NCBI GenBank assembly: GCA_937916035.1
Contig: CALGIH010000317.1
Coordinates: forward strand, 1-7,485
DNA from: an uncultured Lacinutrix sp.
GTDB taxonomy: Bacteria > Bacteroidota > Bacteroidia > Flavobacteriales > Flavobacteriaceae
DNA length: 7,485 nt
Reading direction: 5' to 3'
The notes under the pieces were generated by a model. That model ran no database searches, had not been told where the DNA came from, and saw nothing but the letters and a program-made list of their open reading frames with translations. A program made the position numbers and the translations under genes. The first letter of the stretch is position 1, and every line of letters begins with the position of its first letter. Below are positions 1-6,039 of this stretch, in pieces.

Positions 1-56
1 TGTTACTTAACTTTATCTCTTAAGTGGTAAACATTAGGCTGACGTTTTACAATTAC

Positions 57-64
57 TATGTTTG
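57..64 (+). promoter_or_regulatory. Candidate -7 box upstream of the arsenosugar cluster
   Basis: TATGTTTG matches the Bacteroidota -7 consensus TAnnTTTG and lies 69 bases before the first start codon at 134. No clear TTG -33 box sits at the expected distance. A looser alternative pairs TTG at 62-64 with TAATCTTTC at 83-91. An AT-rich sequence gives such matches by chance, so this is only a candidate for the promoter of the gene run. Confidence 0.3.
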
Positions 65-133
65 ATTTCTAAGTTTTTTTTGTAATCTTTCGTATATTAT
101 CCGAACTAAAGAAAACGACTTAAATACAAATAC

Positions 134-469
134 ATGTCTAAAACATATTACGATCCAGCAGATCTAAGGAAATTTGGCAACATCACAGAATGGAGTGAAG
201 AATTAGGAACTAAATTTTTTGATTACTACAATTCCGTTTTTAAAGAAGGTGCTCTTACAGCTCGTGAAAAATCACTCATTGCTTTAGCTGTTTCTCATAC
301 TGAAAAATGTCCTTATTGCATTGATGCTTATACAAAAGATGGCCTACAGCGAGGTATTACAAAGGAAGAAATGATGGAAGCAGTACATGTTGGAGCAGCT
401 ATAAAAAGTGGAGCAACTTTGGTTCATGCTGTGCAAATGATGAATAAGGTTAATAAACTAGATGGTTAG
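134..469 (+). CDS. Arsenosugar biosynthesis-associated peroxidase-like protein (AhpD/carboxymuconolactone decarboxylase family)
   Basis: This 111-residue protein has the AhpD/CMD fold signature: Glu45 in AREKSLIALAV, the CXXC pair Cys59-Pro-Tyr-Cys62, and His85 in the following helix (EAVHVGAAI). AhpD relatives use the CXXC pair as a redox-active dithiol, often to reduce peroxides or peroxiredoxins. The canonical motif ends in His four residues after the second Cys; here that residue is Tyr66, which may be typical of this subfamily. It is probably cytosolic, as no signal peptide or membrane segment is seen. It leads the gene run and is followed after 9 bases by arsS, the arrangement expected of the small peroxidase-like family tied to arsenosugar genes. 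A plausible job is keeping arsenic in the trivalent thiol-reactive state or protecting ArsS, but this is inference. The ATG at 134 has no Shine-Dalgarno motif, as is usual in this phylum. Confidence 0.88.
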   Translation: MSKTYYDPADLRKFGNITEWSEELGTKFFDYYNSVFKEGALTAREKSLIALAVSHTEKCPYCIDAYTKDGLQRGITKEEMMEAVHVGAAIKSGATLVHAVQMMNKVNKLDG

Positions 470-478
470 GAAATAAAT

Positions 479-1543
479 ATGACAAAACTTAAAACACAAT
501 CGTTACATAAACGAGAAAGTGATTTAGCGAATAGCAATAGGCAATTAGAAATTTTATCAAACGGGATTTTCAAAACTGGTGAGTTACCAACATTCAAAGA
601 TAAAATTGCCGAAATAGGCCAATTCCCATTACGACCAAAAAAACTTGAAATATTGCAGATTAACCTTGGTTATATGTGCAATCAAGTTTGTGAGCATTGC
701 CATGTAGATGCTGGCCCAGATCGAAAAGAAATAATGACAATAGAAACCATGCAACAATGTTTAGAGGTTATAAAAACTACTGAGGCTCACACATTAGATT
801 TAACAGGTGGAGCACCAGAAATGAACCCTAACTTCAGATGGTTTGTTGAAGAAGCATCCAAAGTAGGCATTAAAGATTTTATTGTTCGTTCCAATTTAAC
901 CATTATTAGAGCTAATAAAAAGTATTACGATTTACCTGACTTTTTCAAAAAACATAACGTGCATGTTGTGAGTTCGATGCCACATTGGACACGTGGGAAA
1001 ACGGATAAACAAAGAGGCGAAGGTGTTTTTGACCAATCAATTAAAGCATTACAAGATTTAAACGCTATTGGATATGGAATGCCAGATAGTGACCTAAAAT
1101 TAGATTTAGTGTATAACCCTTCAGGTGCTTTTTTACCAGGAGACCAAGCATCCATGGAAAAAGATTTCAAGAAAGCTTTATTAGAAGATTTCAATATTCG
1201 ATTTCATAATTTATTTGCCATAACCAATTTACCTATTTCAAGGTTTTTAGATTATTTGATTGCATCTGAAAATTATGAAGATTATATGTATGCTTTAGTT
1301 GAAGCATACAATCCAGATGCTGTTGCAAATGTTATGTGCACCAATACTATTTCCATAAGTTGGGATGGCTGGTTGTACGATTGTGATTTTAATCAAATGT
1401 TAGATTTAAAAGTAGCAAGTAAGGTCAAACATATTAGCGATTACAATGAAGATTTACTCAATGATAGAAATATTATTATTTCTCAACACTGTTATGGTTG
1501 TACAGCTGGCGCTGGAAGTAGTTGCCAAGGATCAGTAGCTTAG
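479..1543 (+). CDS. arsS: Arsenosugar biosynthesis radical SAM protein ArsS
   Basis: ArsS joins the 5'-deoxyadenosyl group of SAM to dimethylarsenite, giving 5'-deoxy-5'-dimethylarsinoyl-adenosine, the precursor of arsenosugars. The 354-residue protein has the radical SAM iron-sulfur motif CX3CX2C at Cys67, Cys71 and Cys74, followed by the family-typical HVDAGP. LDLTGGAPE (106-114) is the SAM-binding Gly-rich strand, and RSNLTII follows at 137-143. The C-terminal domain (DUF3641 type) ends in a Cys-rich tail: Cys287, Cys302, Cys338, Cys341 and Cys349 in CYGCTAGAGSSC, which could hold another cluster or bind arsenic. Some relatives carry selenocysteine, which is why the family was once called rSAM/selenodomain; here the frame holds only Cys codons and no in-frame TGA. 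Length is normal. It lies 9 bases after the peroxidase-like gene and 93 bases before the CofC-like gene. The family assignment is firm; the activity is inferred from characterised cyanobacterial homologues. Confidence 0.95.
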   Translation: MTKLKTQSLHKRESDLANSNRQLEILSNGIFKTGELPTFKDKIAEIGQFPLRPKKLEILQINLGYMCNQVCEHCHVDAGPDRKEIMTIETMQQCLEVIKTTEAHTLDLTGGAPEMNPNFRWFVEEASKVGIKDFIVRSNLTIIRANKKYYDLPDFFKKHNVHVVSSMPHWTRGKTDKQRGEGVFDQSIKALQDLNAIGYGMPDSDLKLDLVYNPSGAFLPGDQASMEKDFKKALLEDFNIRFHNLFAITNLPISRFLDYLIASENYEDYMYALVEAYNPDAVANVMCTNTISISWDGWLYDCDFNQMLDLKVASKVKHISDYNEDLLNDRNIIISQHCYGCTAGAGSSCQGSVA

Positions 1544-1636
1544 TCTTATTTCTGCAAAATCAGAGATTCACGAATTCAATATTAAAAAATAAGAATCAAT
1601 GAGTAAAGTAAGAATCTCATAAATAAACGACCCAGA

Positions 1637-2236
1637 ATGGCTAAAGAGTTACTCATCATTTTTGTAAAAAATATTAAGCTTGGTAAAGTAAAAACACGCT
1701 TAGCTAAAACCGTTGGTAACGAAAATGCTTTTACTATTTATAAGGCATTGGTTAAAGTTACCGAAAATGCCACTTTGAAACTTTCTCAAGACATACGAGT
1801 ATATTTTTCTGATGCTATTGTAGAAGAAAAGTGGCCAAATAATTTTAAAACGGTTCAAAAAGGAAGTGACTTAGGCGAACGTATGAGTAATGCTTTTCAA
1901 GATGGATTCGATGATGGTTATACCGAAATTGTATTAATTGGGTCAGATTTGCCGAATATTTCTAAAACTGTTATTAACAAAGGTTTTATGTCACTAAAAC
2001 AAAGTTCAGTCGTTTTTGGTCCAGCTGAAGATGGTGGCTATTATTTGGTTGGAATGTCTAAACTACAAAATTGCATTTTTGAAGATAAAGCTTGGAGTAC
2101 TTCAAATCTACTTGATGAAACACTATTAGAATTAAAACAGAAAAAAATTAAAGTATCCTTAATTGAAAGCTTAAATGATATTGATACTTTTGAAGACTTA
2201 GAAGATTATCCAGAATTTTTAAAACTTATTTCCTAA
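1637..2236 (+). CDS. Arsenosugar cluster CofC/MobA-like transferase (TIGR04282-type 'glycosyltransferase')
   Basis: This 199-residue protein has the Rossmann-like nucleotidyltransferase fold shared by CofC and MobA. The nucleotide-binding segment is near the N terminus, with KLGKVKTRLA at residues 14-23. GSDLPNI (102-108) carries the likely metal-binding Asp104, and GPAEDGGYYLVG (128-139) is the second hallmark motif. Databases usually name this family an arsenosugar biosynthesis glycosyltransferase. Its resemblance to CofC, which transfers a nucleotide onto a phosphorylated substrate, makes an NTP:sugar-1-phosphate nucleotidyltransferase role equally plausible. Its stop codon overlaps the start codon of the phosphorylase gene by one base (TAATG at 2234-2238), implying translational coupling with the enzyme that would make a sugar 1-phosphate. 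It is cytosolic by appearance. Family placement is confident; the reaction is unproven. Confidence 0.88.
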   Translation: MAKELLIIFVKNIKLGKVKTRLAKTVGNENAFTIYKALVKVTENATLKLSQDIRVYFSDAIVEEKWPNNFKTVQKGSDLGERMSNAFQDGFDDGYTEIVLIGSDLPNISKTVINKGFMSLKQSSVVFGPAEDGGYYLVGMSKLQNCIFEDKAWSTSNLLDETLLELKQKKIKVSLIESLNDIDTFEDLEDYPEFLKLIS

Positions 2237-3048
2237 TGATTAAGCAAATAGAAAAAACAACCGAATATTTAATTAAAAAAGGCTTTGACACCCCTGAAAT
2301 AGGCATTATATTAGGAACAGGACTCGGACAACTTATAAATGAAATAGAGGTCATTAAAGAAGTTAGCTATAATCAGATTCCGTATTTTCCAACAGCAACA
2401 GTTGAGTTCCATAAAGGGAAATTAATCTTCGGAAAATTAGAAGGAAAAAAAGTTATAGTTATGGAAGGTCGGTTTCATTTGTATGAAGGCTATACGCTTC
2501 AAGATGCAACGTATCCTGTTCGTGTTATGGAAAAACTAGGTATTCACACATTGTTGGTTTCTAACGCTTCAGGAGCGATTAATTTGAATTTCAAAAAAGG
2601 AGAATTAATGCTTATTTACGACCATATTAATTTACAAGGTAGTTCGCCATTAGCCTTTAAAGGGGTTTCTCAACTTGGTGAACGTTTTGTTGATATGAGT
2701 GCACCTTATAATGAAGAAATAAATTCAAAATTCTTAGCTATTGCTAAAAACAACAATATCAAACTTCATGTAGGCGTTTATGCCAGTGTCCTTGGACCTC
2801 AACTTGAAACCAGAGCTGAATACAGAATGCTAAAAATACTTGGTGCTGATGCCGTTGGAATGAGTACTGTCCCAGAAGTGATTGTTGCCAATCATTTAAA
2901 ATTAAAGGTAGCTGCTGTGTCAGTTTTAACAGATGAATGCGACCCAGATAATCTAAAACCAGTAAATATTGATGAAATCATTGCTATAGCATATAATGCC
3001 GAACCAGAAATGATTACCCTATTTAAGGAACTAATTAAAAAAATGTAA
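2236..3048 (+). CDS. Purine nucleoside phosphorylase (PNP/MTAP family), likely acting on the arsenic-adenosine intermediate
   Basis: The 270-residue length suits the trimeric PNP/MTAP family, which splits purine nucleosides with phosphate into base and pentose 1-phosphate. Visible motifs are ILGTGLGQL (25-33, phosphate loop), GRFHLYEGY (78-86), SNASGAIN (109-116), DHINLQGSSPL (129-139), GPQLETRAE (187-195, Glu191 matching human PNP Glu201) and GADAVGMSTVPEV (203-215). The base-reading position, Asn243 in human PNP, aligns with Asp233 in VLTDECD. Asp is what MTAP uses to read adenine. The His that contacts the 5'-OH in human PNP appears to be replaced by Ile245. Both changes fit an adenine nucleoside with a modified 5' carbon, such as the ArsS product, although Asp here may be common in PNPs of this phylum. 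The ATG overlaps the preceding stop by one base. The family is certain; the substrate is inferred. Confidence 0.92.
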   Translation: MIKQIEKTTEYLIKKGFDTPEIGIILGTGLGQLINEIEVIKEVSYNQIPYFPTATVEFHKGKLIFGKLEGKKVIVMEGRFHLYEGYTLQDATYPVRVMEKLGIHTLLVSNASGAINLNFKKGELMLIYDHINLQGSSPLAFKGVSQLGERFVDMSAPYNEEINSKFLAIAKNNNIKLHVGVYASVLGPQLETRAEYRMLKILGADAVGMSTVPEVIVANHLKLKVAAVSVLTDECDPDNLKPVNIDEIIAIAYNAEPEMITLFKELIKKM

Positions 3049-3049
3049 T

Positions 3050-3253
3050 TTGAGAAGTATCATTTCTTATGTCATTGTTTTTATGTCAATTTTTAAAGTT
3101 GTGACTAGTTTTACTCAAAACTTAGAATATGGCGAATTGTTTAATGTGCAAATAAACATTTGGATTTATAGAGTCCTTTGGTTTCTTGCAGGAGCAGCAT
3201 CCGCTTATTCGCTAATAAAATTTTATAGAGACAAAAAACGATTTGGACAATAA
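3050..3253 (+). CDS. Unrecognised small two-helix membrane protein
   Basis: I do not recognise this 67-residue protein. It has two hydrophobic segments, about residues 3-20 and 36-57, joined by a short polar loop (TQNLEYGELFN). The basic C terminus (FYRDKKRFGQ) probably faces the cytoplasm. The assigned start is TTG at 3050, one base after the phosphorylase stop, which gives an intact first helix. The first in-frame ATG, at 3083, would give 56 residues and remove most of helix 1. The tight spacing on both sides (1 base before, 28 bases to arsM) and a frame open through the whole gap argue that it is real. A small membrane subunit or transport accessory is possible, but nothing in the sequence shows a function. 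Confidence 0.6.
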   Translation: MRSIISYVIVFMSIFKVVTSFTQNLEYGELFNVQINIWIYRVLWFLAGAASAYSLIKFYRDKKRFGQ

Positions 3254-3281
3254 TCCTAAACTATTATAATACAAACTTATT

Positions 3282-4250
3282 ATGAGCTATTTAGACGCTA
3301 CAAATGATTTATATAAAGAAGCAGCACTGACTCCTGATGTTGGTTTATGCTGCACCACAAACCCAATTTGGGAATTACCAGGATTGAAAATTCCTCGTAT
3401 TATGCAGGAAATGAATTATGGATGTGGATCAACAGTTCACGCTCGCGACTTAACCAACAATCCCAAAATGCTTTATGTTGGTGTTGGTGGTGGTATGGAA
3501 TTATTACAATTCTCGTACTTCAACCGTGAAAAGAATGGTGTTATTGGTATAGATGTCGTTGATGAAATGTTAGAAGCTTCTCGCAAAAATTTCATTGAGG
3601 CCGAAGCACAAAATGATTGGTTTAAAAGTGAATTTGTAGACCTCAAAAAAGGTGACGCTATGAATCTTCCAGTTGAAGATAATAGTATTGATGTGGCTGC
3701 CCAAAATTGTTTGTTTAATATTTTTAAAGCAGACGATTTAAAAAAAGCCATTGCTGAAATGTATCGTGTTTTAAAACCTCACGGGAAATTAGTTATGAGC
3801 GATCCAACTTGTGAGCAACCTATGAATGCTGAATTGAGAAATGATGATAGACTTAGAGCGTTATGCTTAAGCGGAAGCTTACCTATTGATGAATACGTAA
3901 AAGCATTAACAGATGCTGGATTTGGAACCATTGAAATCAGAGCTCGTAAACCTTATAGAATCTTAAGCCCTAAACATTATGCGACAGATGAATTGATTTA
4001 TATTGAATCTATTGAAGTCGCTGCTATTAAAGACCCAATGCCAAAAGATGGACCATGCATTTTTACAGGAAAAGCAGCCATTTATTTTGGTGATGATGAT
4101 TTTGTTGATGACAATGCTGGACATATCTTGCTAAAAAATCAACCACTTGCTATTTGTGATAAAACTGCTGGAGCTTTAGCTTCTCTTAAAAGAGACGACA
4201 TATTTATAAGCGAATCTACTTATCACTATGATGGTGGAGGCTGTTGTTAA
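3282..4250 (+). CDS. arsM: Arsenite S-adenosylmethionine methyltransferase ArsM (arsenosugar type)
   Basis: ArsM transfers methyl groups from SAM to trivalent arsenic, giving mono- and dimethylated arsenicals; the dimethyl product is the substrate of ArsS. The 322-residue protein has the class I SAM-binding loop LYVGVGGGMELL (64-75), an acidic strand end at GIDVVDEML (89-97) and DAMNLPVEDNSID (125-137). The three Cys that bind As(III) in characterised ArsM enzymes have clear counterparts: Cys48 in YGCGS, Cys143 in QNCLFNIF and Cys195 in LCLSGSL. Two extra vicinal pairs flank the protein, Cys23-Cys24 and the terminal Cys321-Cys322 after a Gly run, and could hand over or hold arsenic. The protein appears soluble and cytosolic. 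It lies between two membrane protein genes rather than beside arsS, but in the same run. The ATG at 3282 begins MSYLDATNDLYKEAA, a natural N terminus for this family. Confidence 0.95.
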   Translation: MSYLDATNDLYKEAALTPDVGLCCTTNPIWELPGLKIPRIMQEMNYGCGSTVHARDLTNNPKMLYVGVGGGMELLQFSYFNREKNGVIGIDVVDEMLEASRKNFIEAEAQNDWFKSEFVDLKKGDAMNLPVEDNSIDVAAQNCLFNIFKADDLKKAIAEMYRVLKPHGKLVMSDPTCEQPMNAELRNDDRLRALCLSGSLPIDEYVKALTDAGFGTIEIRARKPYRILSPKHYATDELIYIESIEVAAIKDPMPKDGPCIFTGKAAIYFGDDDFVDDNAGHILLKNQPLAICDKTAGALASLKRDDIFISESTYHYDGGGCC

Positions 4251-4256
4251 GTATCG

Positions 4257-4292
4257 AAAGTTACTAAATTAGACATCAATATTTAGTACTTT
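4257..4292 (+). terminator. Stem-loop between arsM and the membrane hydroxylase gene
   Basis: The arm AAAG-T-TACTAAAT at 4257-4269 pairs with ATTTAGTACTTT at 4281-4292. This makes a 12-bp stem with one unpaired T (4261) and an 11-base loop. The right arm ends in CTTT followed by TAC, so there is only a short T-run. The structure could be a weak terminator or attenuator that lowers expression of the downstream genes, or an mRNA end-stabilising hairpin. The next start codon is only 7 bases beyond the stem, so it may also affect translation. A TACTTTTA sequence at 4287-4294 resembles a -7 box but would leave almost no leader. Confidence 0.4.
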
Positions 4293-4299
4293 TACAATT

Positions 4300-5184
4300 A
4301 TGAATGATTACTTAAAACTTATTAAAAACTCCTACTCTGGCTACTGGAATTATTTAAAAAACGAAATAATTACAATTAACCATTGGGATAATTATTTTTA
4401 TGGTTTAATCGCTATTTCAATTATCGTTTGGTTATTGGAAATAGCATTTCCTTGGCGAAAAAACCAAGCGTTGTTCAGGAAAGATTTTTGGTTAGACACC
4501 TTTTATATGTTCTTTAATTTCTTCTTATTGAATTTAATTATTCTCATTGCTCTTTCAAATACTGTATCACAATTATTTAATGATGTTTTAGGAATTATTG
4601 GATTGTCTGTTTCTAGCTTCCAATTATTTGATGTTGATAATTTACCTCTTGGACTTGGTTTGTTTATTTTCTTTTTAATTAGTGATTTTGTGCAATGGAA
4701 TACTCATAGATTATTACATCGTTCAGATGTCTTATGGAATTTCCATAAAGTGCATCACAGCGCAAAAGAAATGGGATTCGCAGCTCATTTGCGTTATCAC
4801 TGGATGGAACCTATCGTTTATAAATCAATACTTTATGTCCCAATAGCCATTATTGGTGGCTTTGATGCACAACATGTGGCTATTGTACATTTTTTCGCAA
4901 TAGTTATTGGTCATTTAAATCATGCAAATTTAGGTTGGGATTATGGTATCTTAAAATATATATTCAACAACCCGAAAATGCACATTTGGCATCACGCTAA
5001 AAAATTACCTCAGCATTTAAGGTATGGCGCAAATTTCGGACTGACTTTAAGTCTCTGGGATTACATTTTTAAAACTGATTACATTCCACATAGTGGAAGA
5101 GATATTGAATTAGGTTTTGAAGGTGATGAACATTTTCCTAAAGATTTTATTGGACAAGAATTGTATCCATTAAATAAAAAATAA
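4300..5184 (+). CDS. Sterol desaturase/fatty acid hydroxylase-family membrane di-iron protein
   Basis: The 294-residue integral membrane protein carries the eight-His pattern of the fatty acid hydroxylase superfamily: HX3H (His136, His140), HX2HH (His149, His152, His153) and a final HX2HH (His228, His231, His232). His205 and His208 (GHLNHANLGWD) form a further HX2H. These His ligate a di-iron centre that hydroxylates or desaturates lipids using O2. Hydrophobic segments lie near residues 33-50, 68-88, 117-134 and 172-204, and the His clusters face the cytoplasm in family members. Length is normal and all metal ligands are present. The substrate cannot be read from the sequence. It follows arsM by 49 bases, across a stem-loop, and precedes the DUF547 gene by 10 bases. 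Its place inside the arsenosugar run raises a lipid-linked role, perhaps arsenolipid formation, but an unrelated lipid hydroxylase is equally possible. Confidence 0.88.
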   Translation: MNDYLKLIKNSYSGYWNYLKNEIITINHWDNYFYGLIAISIIVWLLEIAFPWRKNQALFRKDFWLDTFYMFFNFFLLNLIILIALSNTVSQLFNDVLGIIGLSVSSFQLFDVDNLPLGLGLFIFFLISDFVQWNTHRLLHRSDVLWNFHKVHHSAKEMGFAAHLRYHWMEPIVYKSILYVPIAIIGGFDAQHVAIVHFFAIVIGHLNHANLGWDYGILKYIFNNPKMHIWHHAKKLPQHLRYGANFGLTLSLWDYIFKTDYIPHSGRDIELGFEGDEHFPKDFIGQELYPLNKK

Positions 5185-5194
5185 AGCCTTACAC

Positions 5195-5956
5195 ATGATG
5201 AAATATTTAATAATTATTGGCTACACTATACTAATTGCATCTGGATGCCAAACCAACAAGAACAATCTTAAAAGCAGCATTGAATCTGTAGAAATCGCTG
5301 AAACAAAAGATGTGAATTTTAATCATAAAATGTGGACAGATTTACTGCAAAGTCATGTCTCAAAAAATGGCAATGTAGATTATAAGGGTTTTAAAACTGA
5401 TAAGGGTAAACTTCAAAATTACATTGATTTATTATCTGAAAATGTTCCAAATAAAGCGTGGTCAAAAGAACAAAAACTAGCCTATTGGATTAATGCTTAC
5501 AATGCTTTAACAGTCGATTTAATCATTAGAAACTATCCTATTGAAAGCATCAAAGATATCAAAAATCCTTGGGAACAACGTTTATGGGAATTAGGTAACA
5601 AAACTTATAGCTTAGAGGAAATAGAGCATGAAATACTCAGAAAGATGAGCGAACCTCGTATTCATTTCGCCATTGTTTGTGCTTCTTATTCGTGTCCTAA
5701 ATTACAGAACAAAGCTTTTACTGCAGAAAATTTAGAAGGTCAATTAACAAATGTAACTAAAGAATTTTTAGCAGACAACAACCGAAATGAAATTTCTCAA
5801 AACAGCATTAAAATTTCCAAAATATTCGATTGGTTTTCAAAAGATTTTACACAAAATGGCAGTATGATTGATTTCTTAAATCAGTATTCAGAAGTAAAAA
5901 TTTCACCAAGCGCAAAAAAACGTTACAAAGATTACAATTGGGCATTGAATGAGTAA
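5195..5956 (+). CDS. DUF547-domain lipoprotein
   Basis: This 253-residue protein begins with a lipoprotein signal: a hydrophobic stretch (LIIIGYTILIA) and the lipobox Ala-Ser-Gly-Cys18, so it is probably anchored in the periplasm or outer membrane. The DUF547 domain covers roughly residues 45-235. Its hallmarks are KLAYWINAYNALTVDLI (94-110), SLEEIEHEILR (139-149, Glu145-His146) and IHFAIVCASYSCPKL (156-170, Cys162 and Cys167), ending in the KISKIFDWFSKDF region. The enzymatic role of DUF547 is not established; the conserved Cys, His and Glu suggest a catalytic or metal-binding site. It follows the membrane hydroxylase by 10 bases, so the two are probably co-transcribed. Two adjacent ATGs (5195 and 5198) are both possible starts and change the protein by one residue. 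Family and lipoprotein calls are confident; a role in arsenosugar handling is only inferred from position. Confidence 0.88.
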   Translation: MMKYLIIIGYTILIASGCQTNKNNLKSSIESVEIAETKDVNFNHKMWTDLLQSHVSKNGNVDYKGFKTDKGKLQNYIDLLSENVPNKAWSKEQKLAYWINAYNALTVDLIIRNYPIESIKDIKNPWEQRLWELGNKTYSLEEIEHEILRKMSEPRIHFAIVCASYSCPKLQNKAFTAENLEGQLTNVTKEFLADNNRNEISQNSIKISKIFDWFSKDFTQNGSMIDFLNQYSEVKISPSAKKRYKDYNWALNE

Positions 5957-5963
5957 ATTAGTT

Positions 5964-6034
5964 GTCATTCCTGCGTAGGCAGGAATCCACAAAATCACGC
6001 AAATAAAGTAGGTTCCTGCTTTCGCAGGAATGAC
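5964..6034. repeat. Nested palindromic (REP/BIME-like) element
   Basis: Two small hairpins make up a larger palindrome. The first is ATTCCTGC-GTAG-GCAGGAAT (5967-5986), an 8-bp stem. The second is TTCCTGC-TTTC-GCAGGAA (6013-6030), a 7-bp stem. The outer arms, GTCATTCCTGCG at 5964-5975 and CGCAGGAATGAC at 6023-6034, are perfect 12-bp inverted repeats. The core GCAGGAA or its complement therefore occurs four times. It is more GC-rich than its surroundings. This layout is typical of interspersed paired REP elements. It ends 5 bases before the GT2 start codon, so in mRNA it could either shield upstream transcript or hinder initiation. Confidence 0.85.
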
Positions 6035-6039
6035 AAAAA

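Noticed and set aside
5..25. Inverted repeat ACTTAA...TTAAGT with 9-base spacer near the window start
   Set aside because: A 6-bp AT-rich arm is expected by chance; the upstream gene is not visible, so neither operator nor terminator can be argued.
925..1194. Open frame of 89 codons on the minus strand within arsS
   Set aside because: It lies wholly inside a well-supported radical SAM gene and shows no recognisable motif; it is a shadow frame.
479..1543. Possible selenoprotein version of ArsS
   Set aside because: The C-terminal motif positions are all Cys codons, the frame has no internal TGA and the stop is TAG followed by no recognisable SECIS hairpin.
1544..1636. Inverted repeats in the arsS/CofC-like gap (GAGATTC at 1563-1569 with GAATCTC at 1612-1618; TCTTATT at 1544-1550 with AATAAGA at 1588-1594) and direct TAAGAATC at 1590 and 1609
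   Set aside because: Arms are short, widely spaced, AT-rich and mutually incompatible, with no T-run or promoter match; chance is likely, though a decayed repeat is possible.
3347..3751. Short open frames on both strands within arsM
   Set aside because: They overlap the conserved SAM-binding region of arsM, and their products are low-complexity (Trp-rich or Ser-rich) with no family features.
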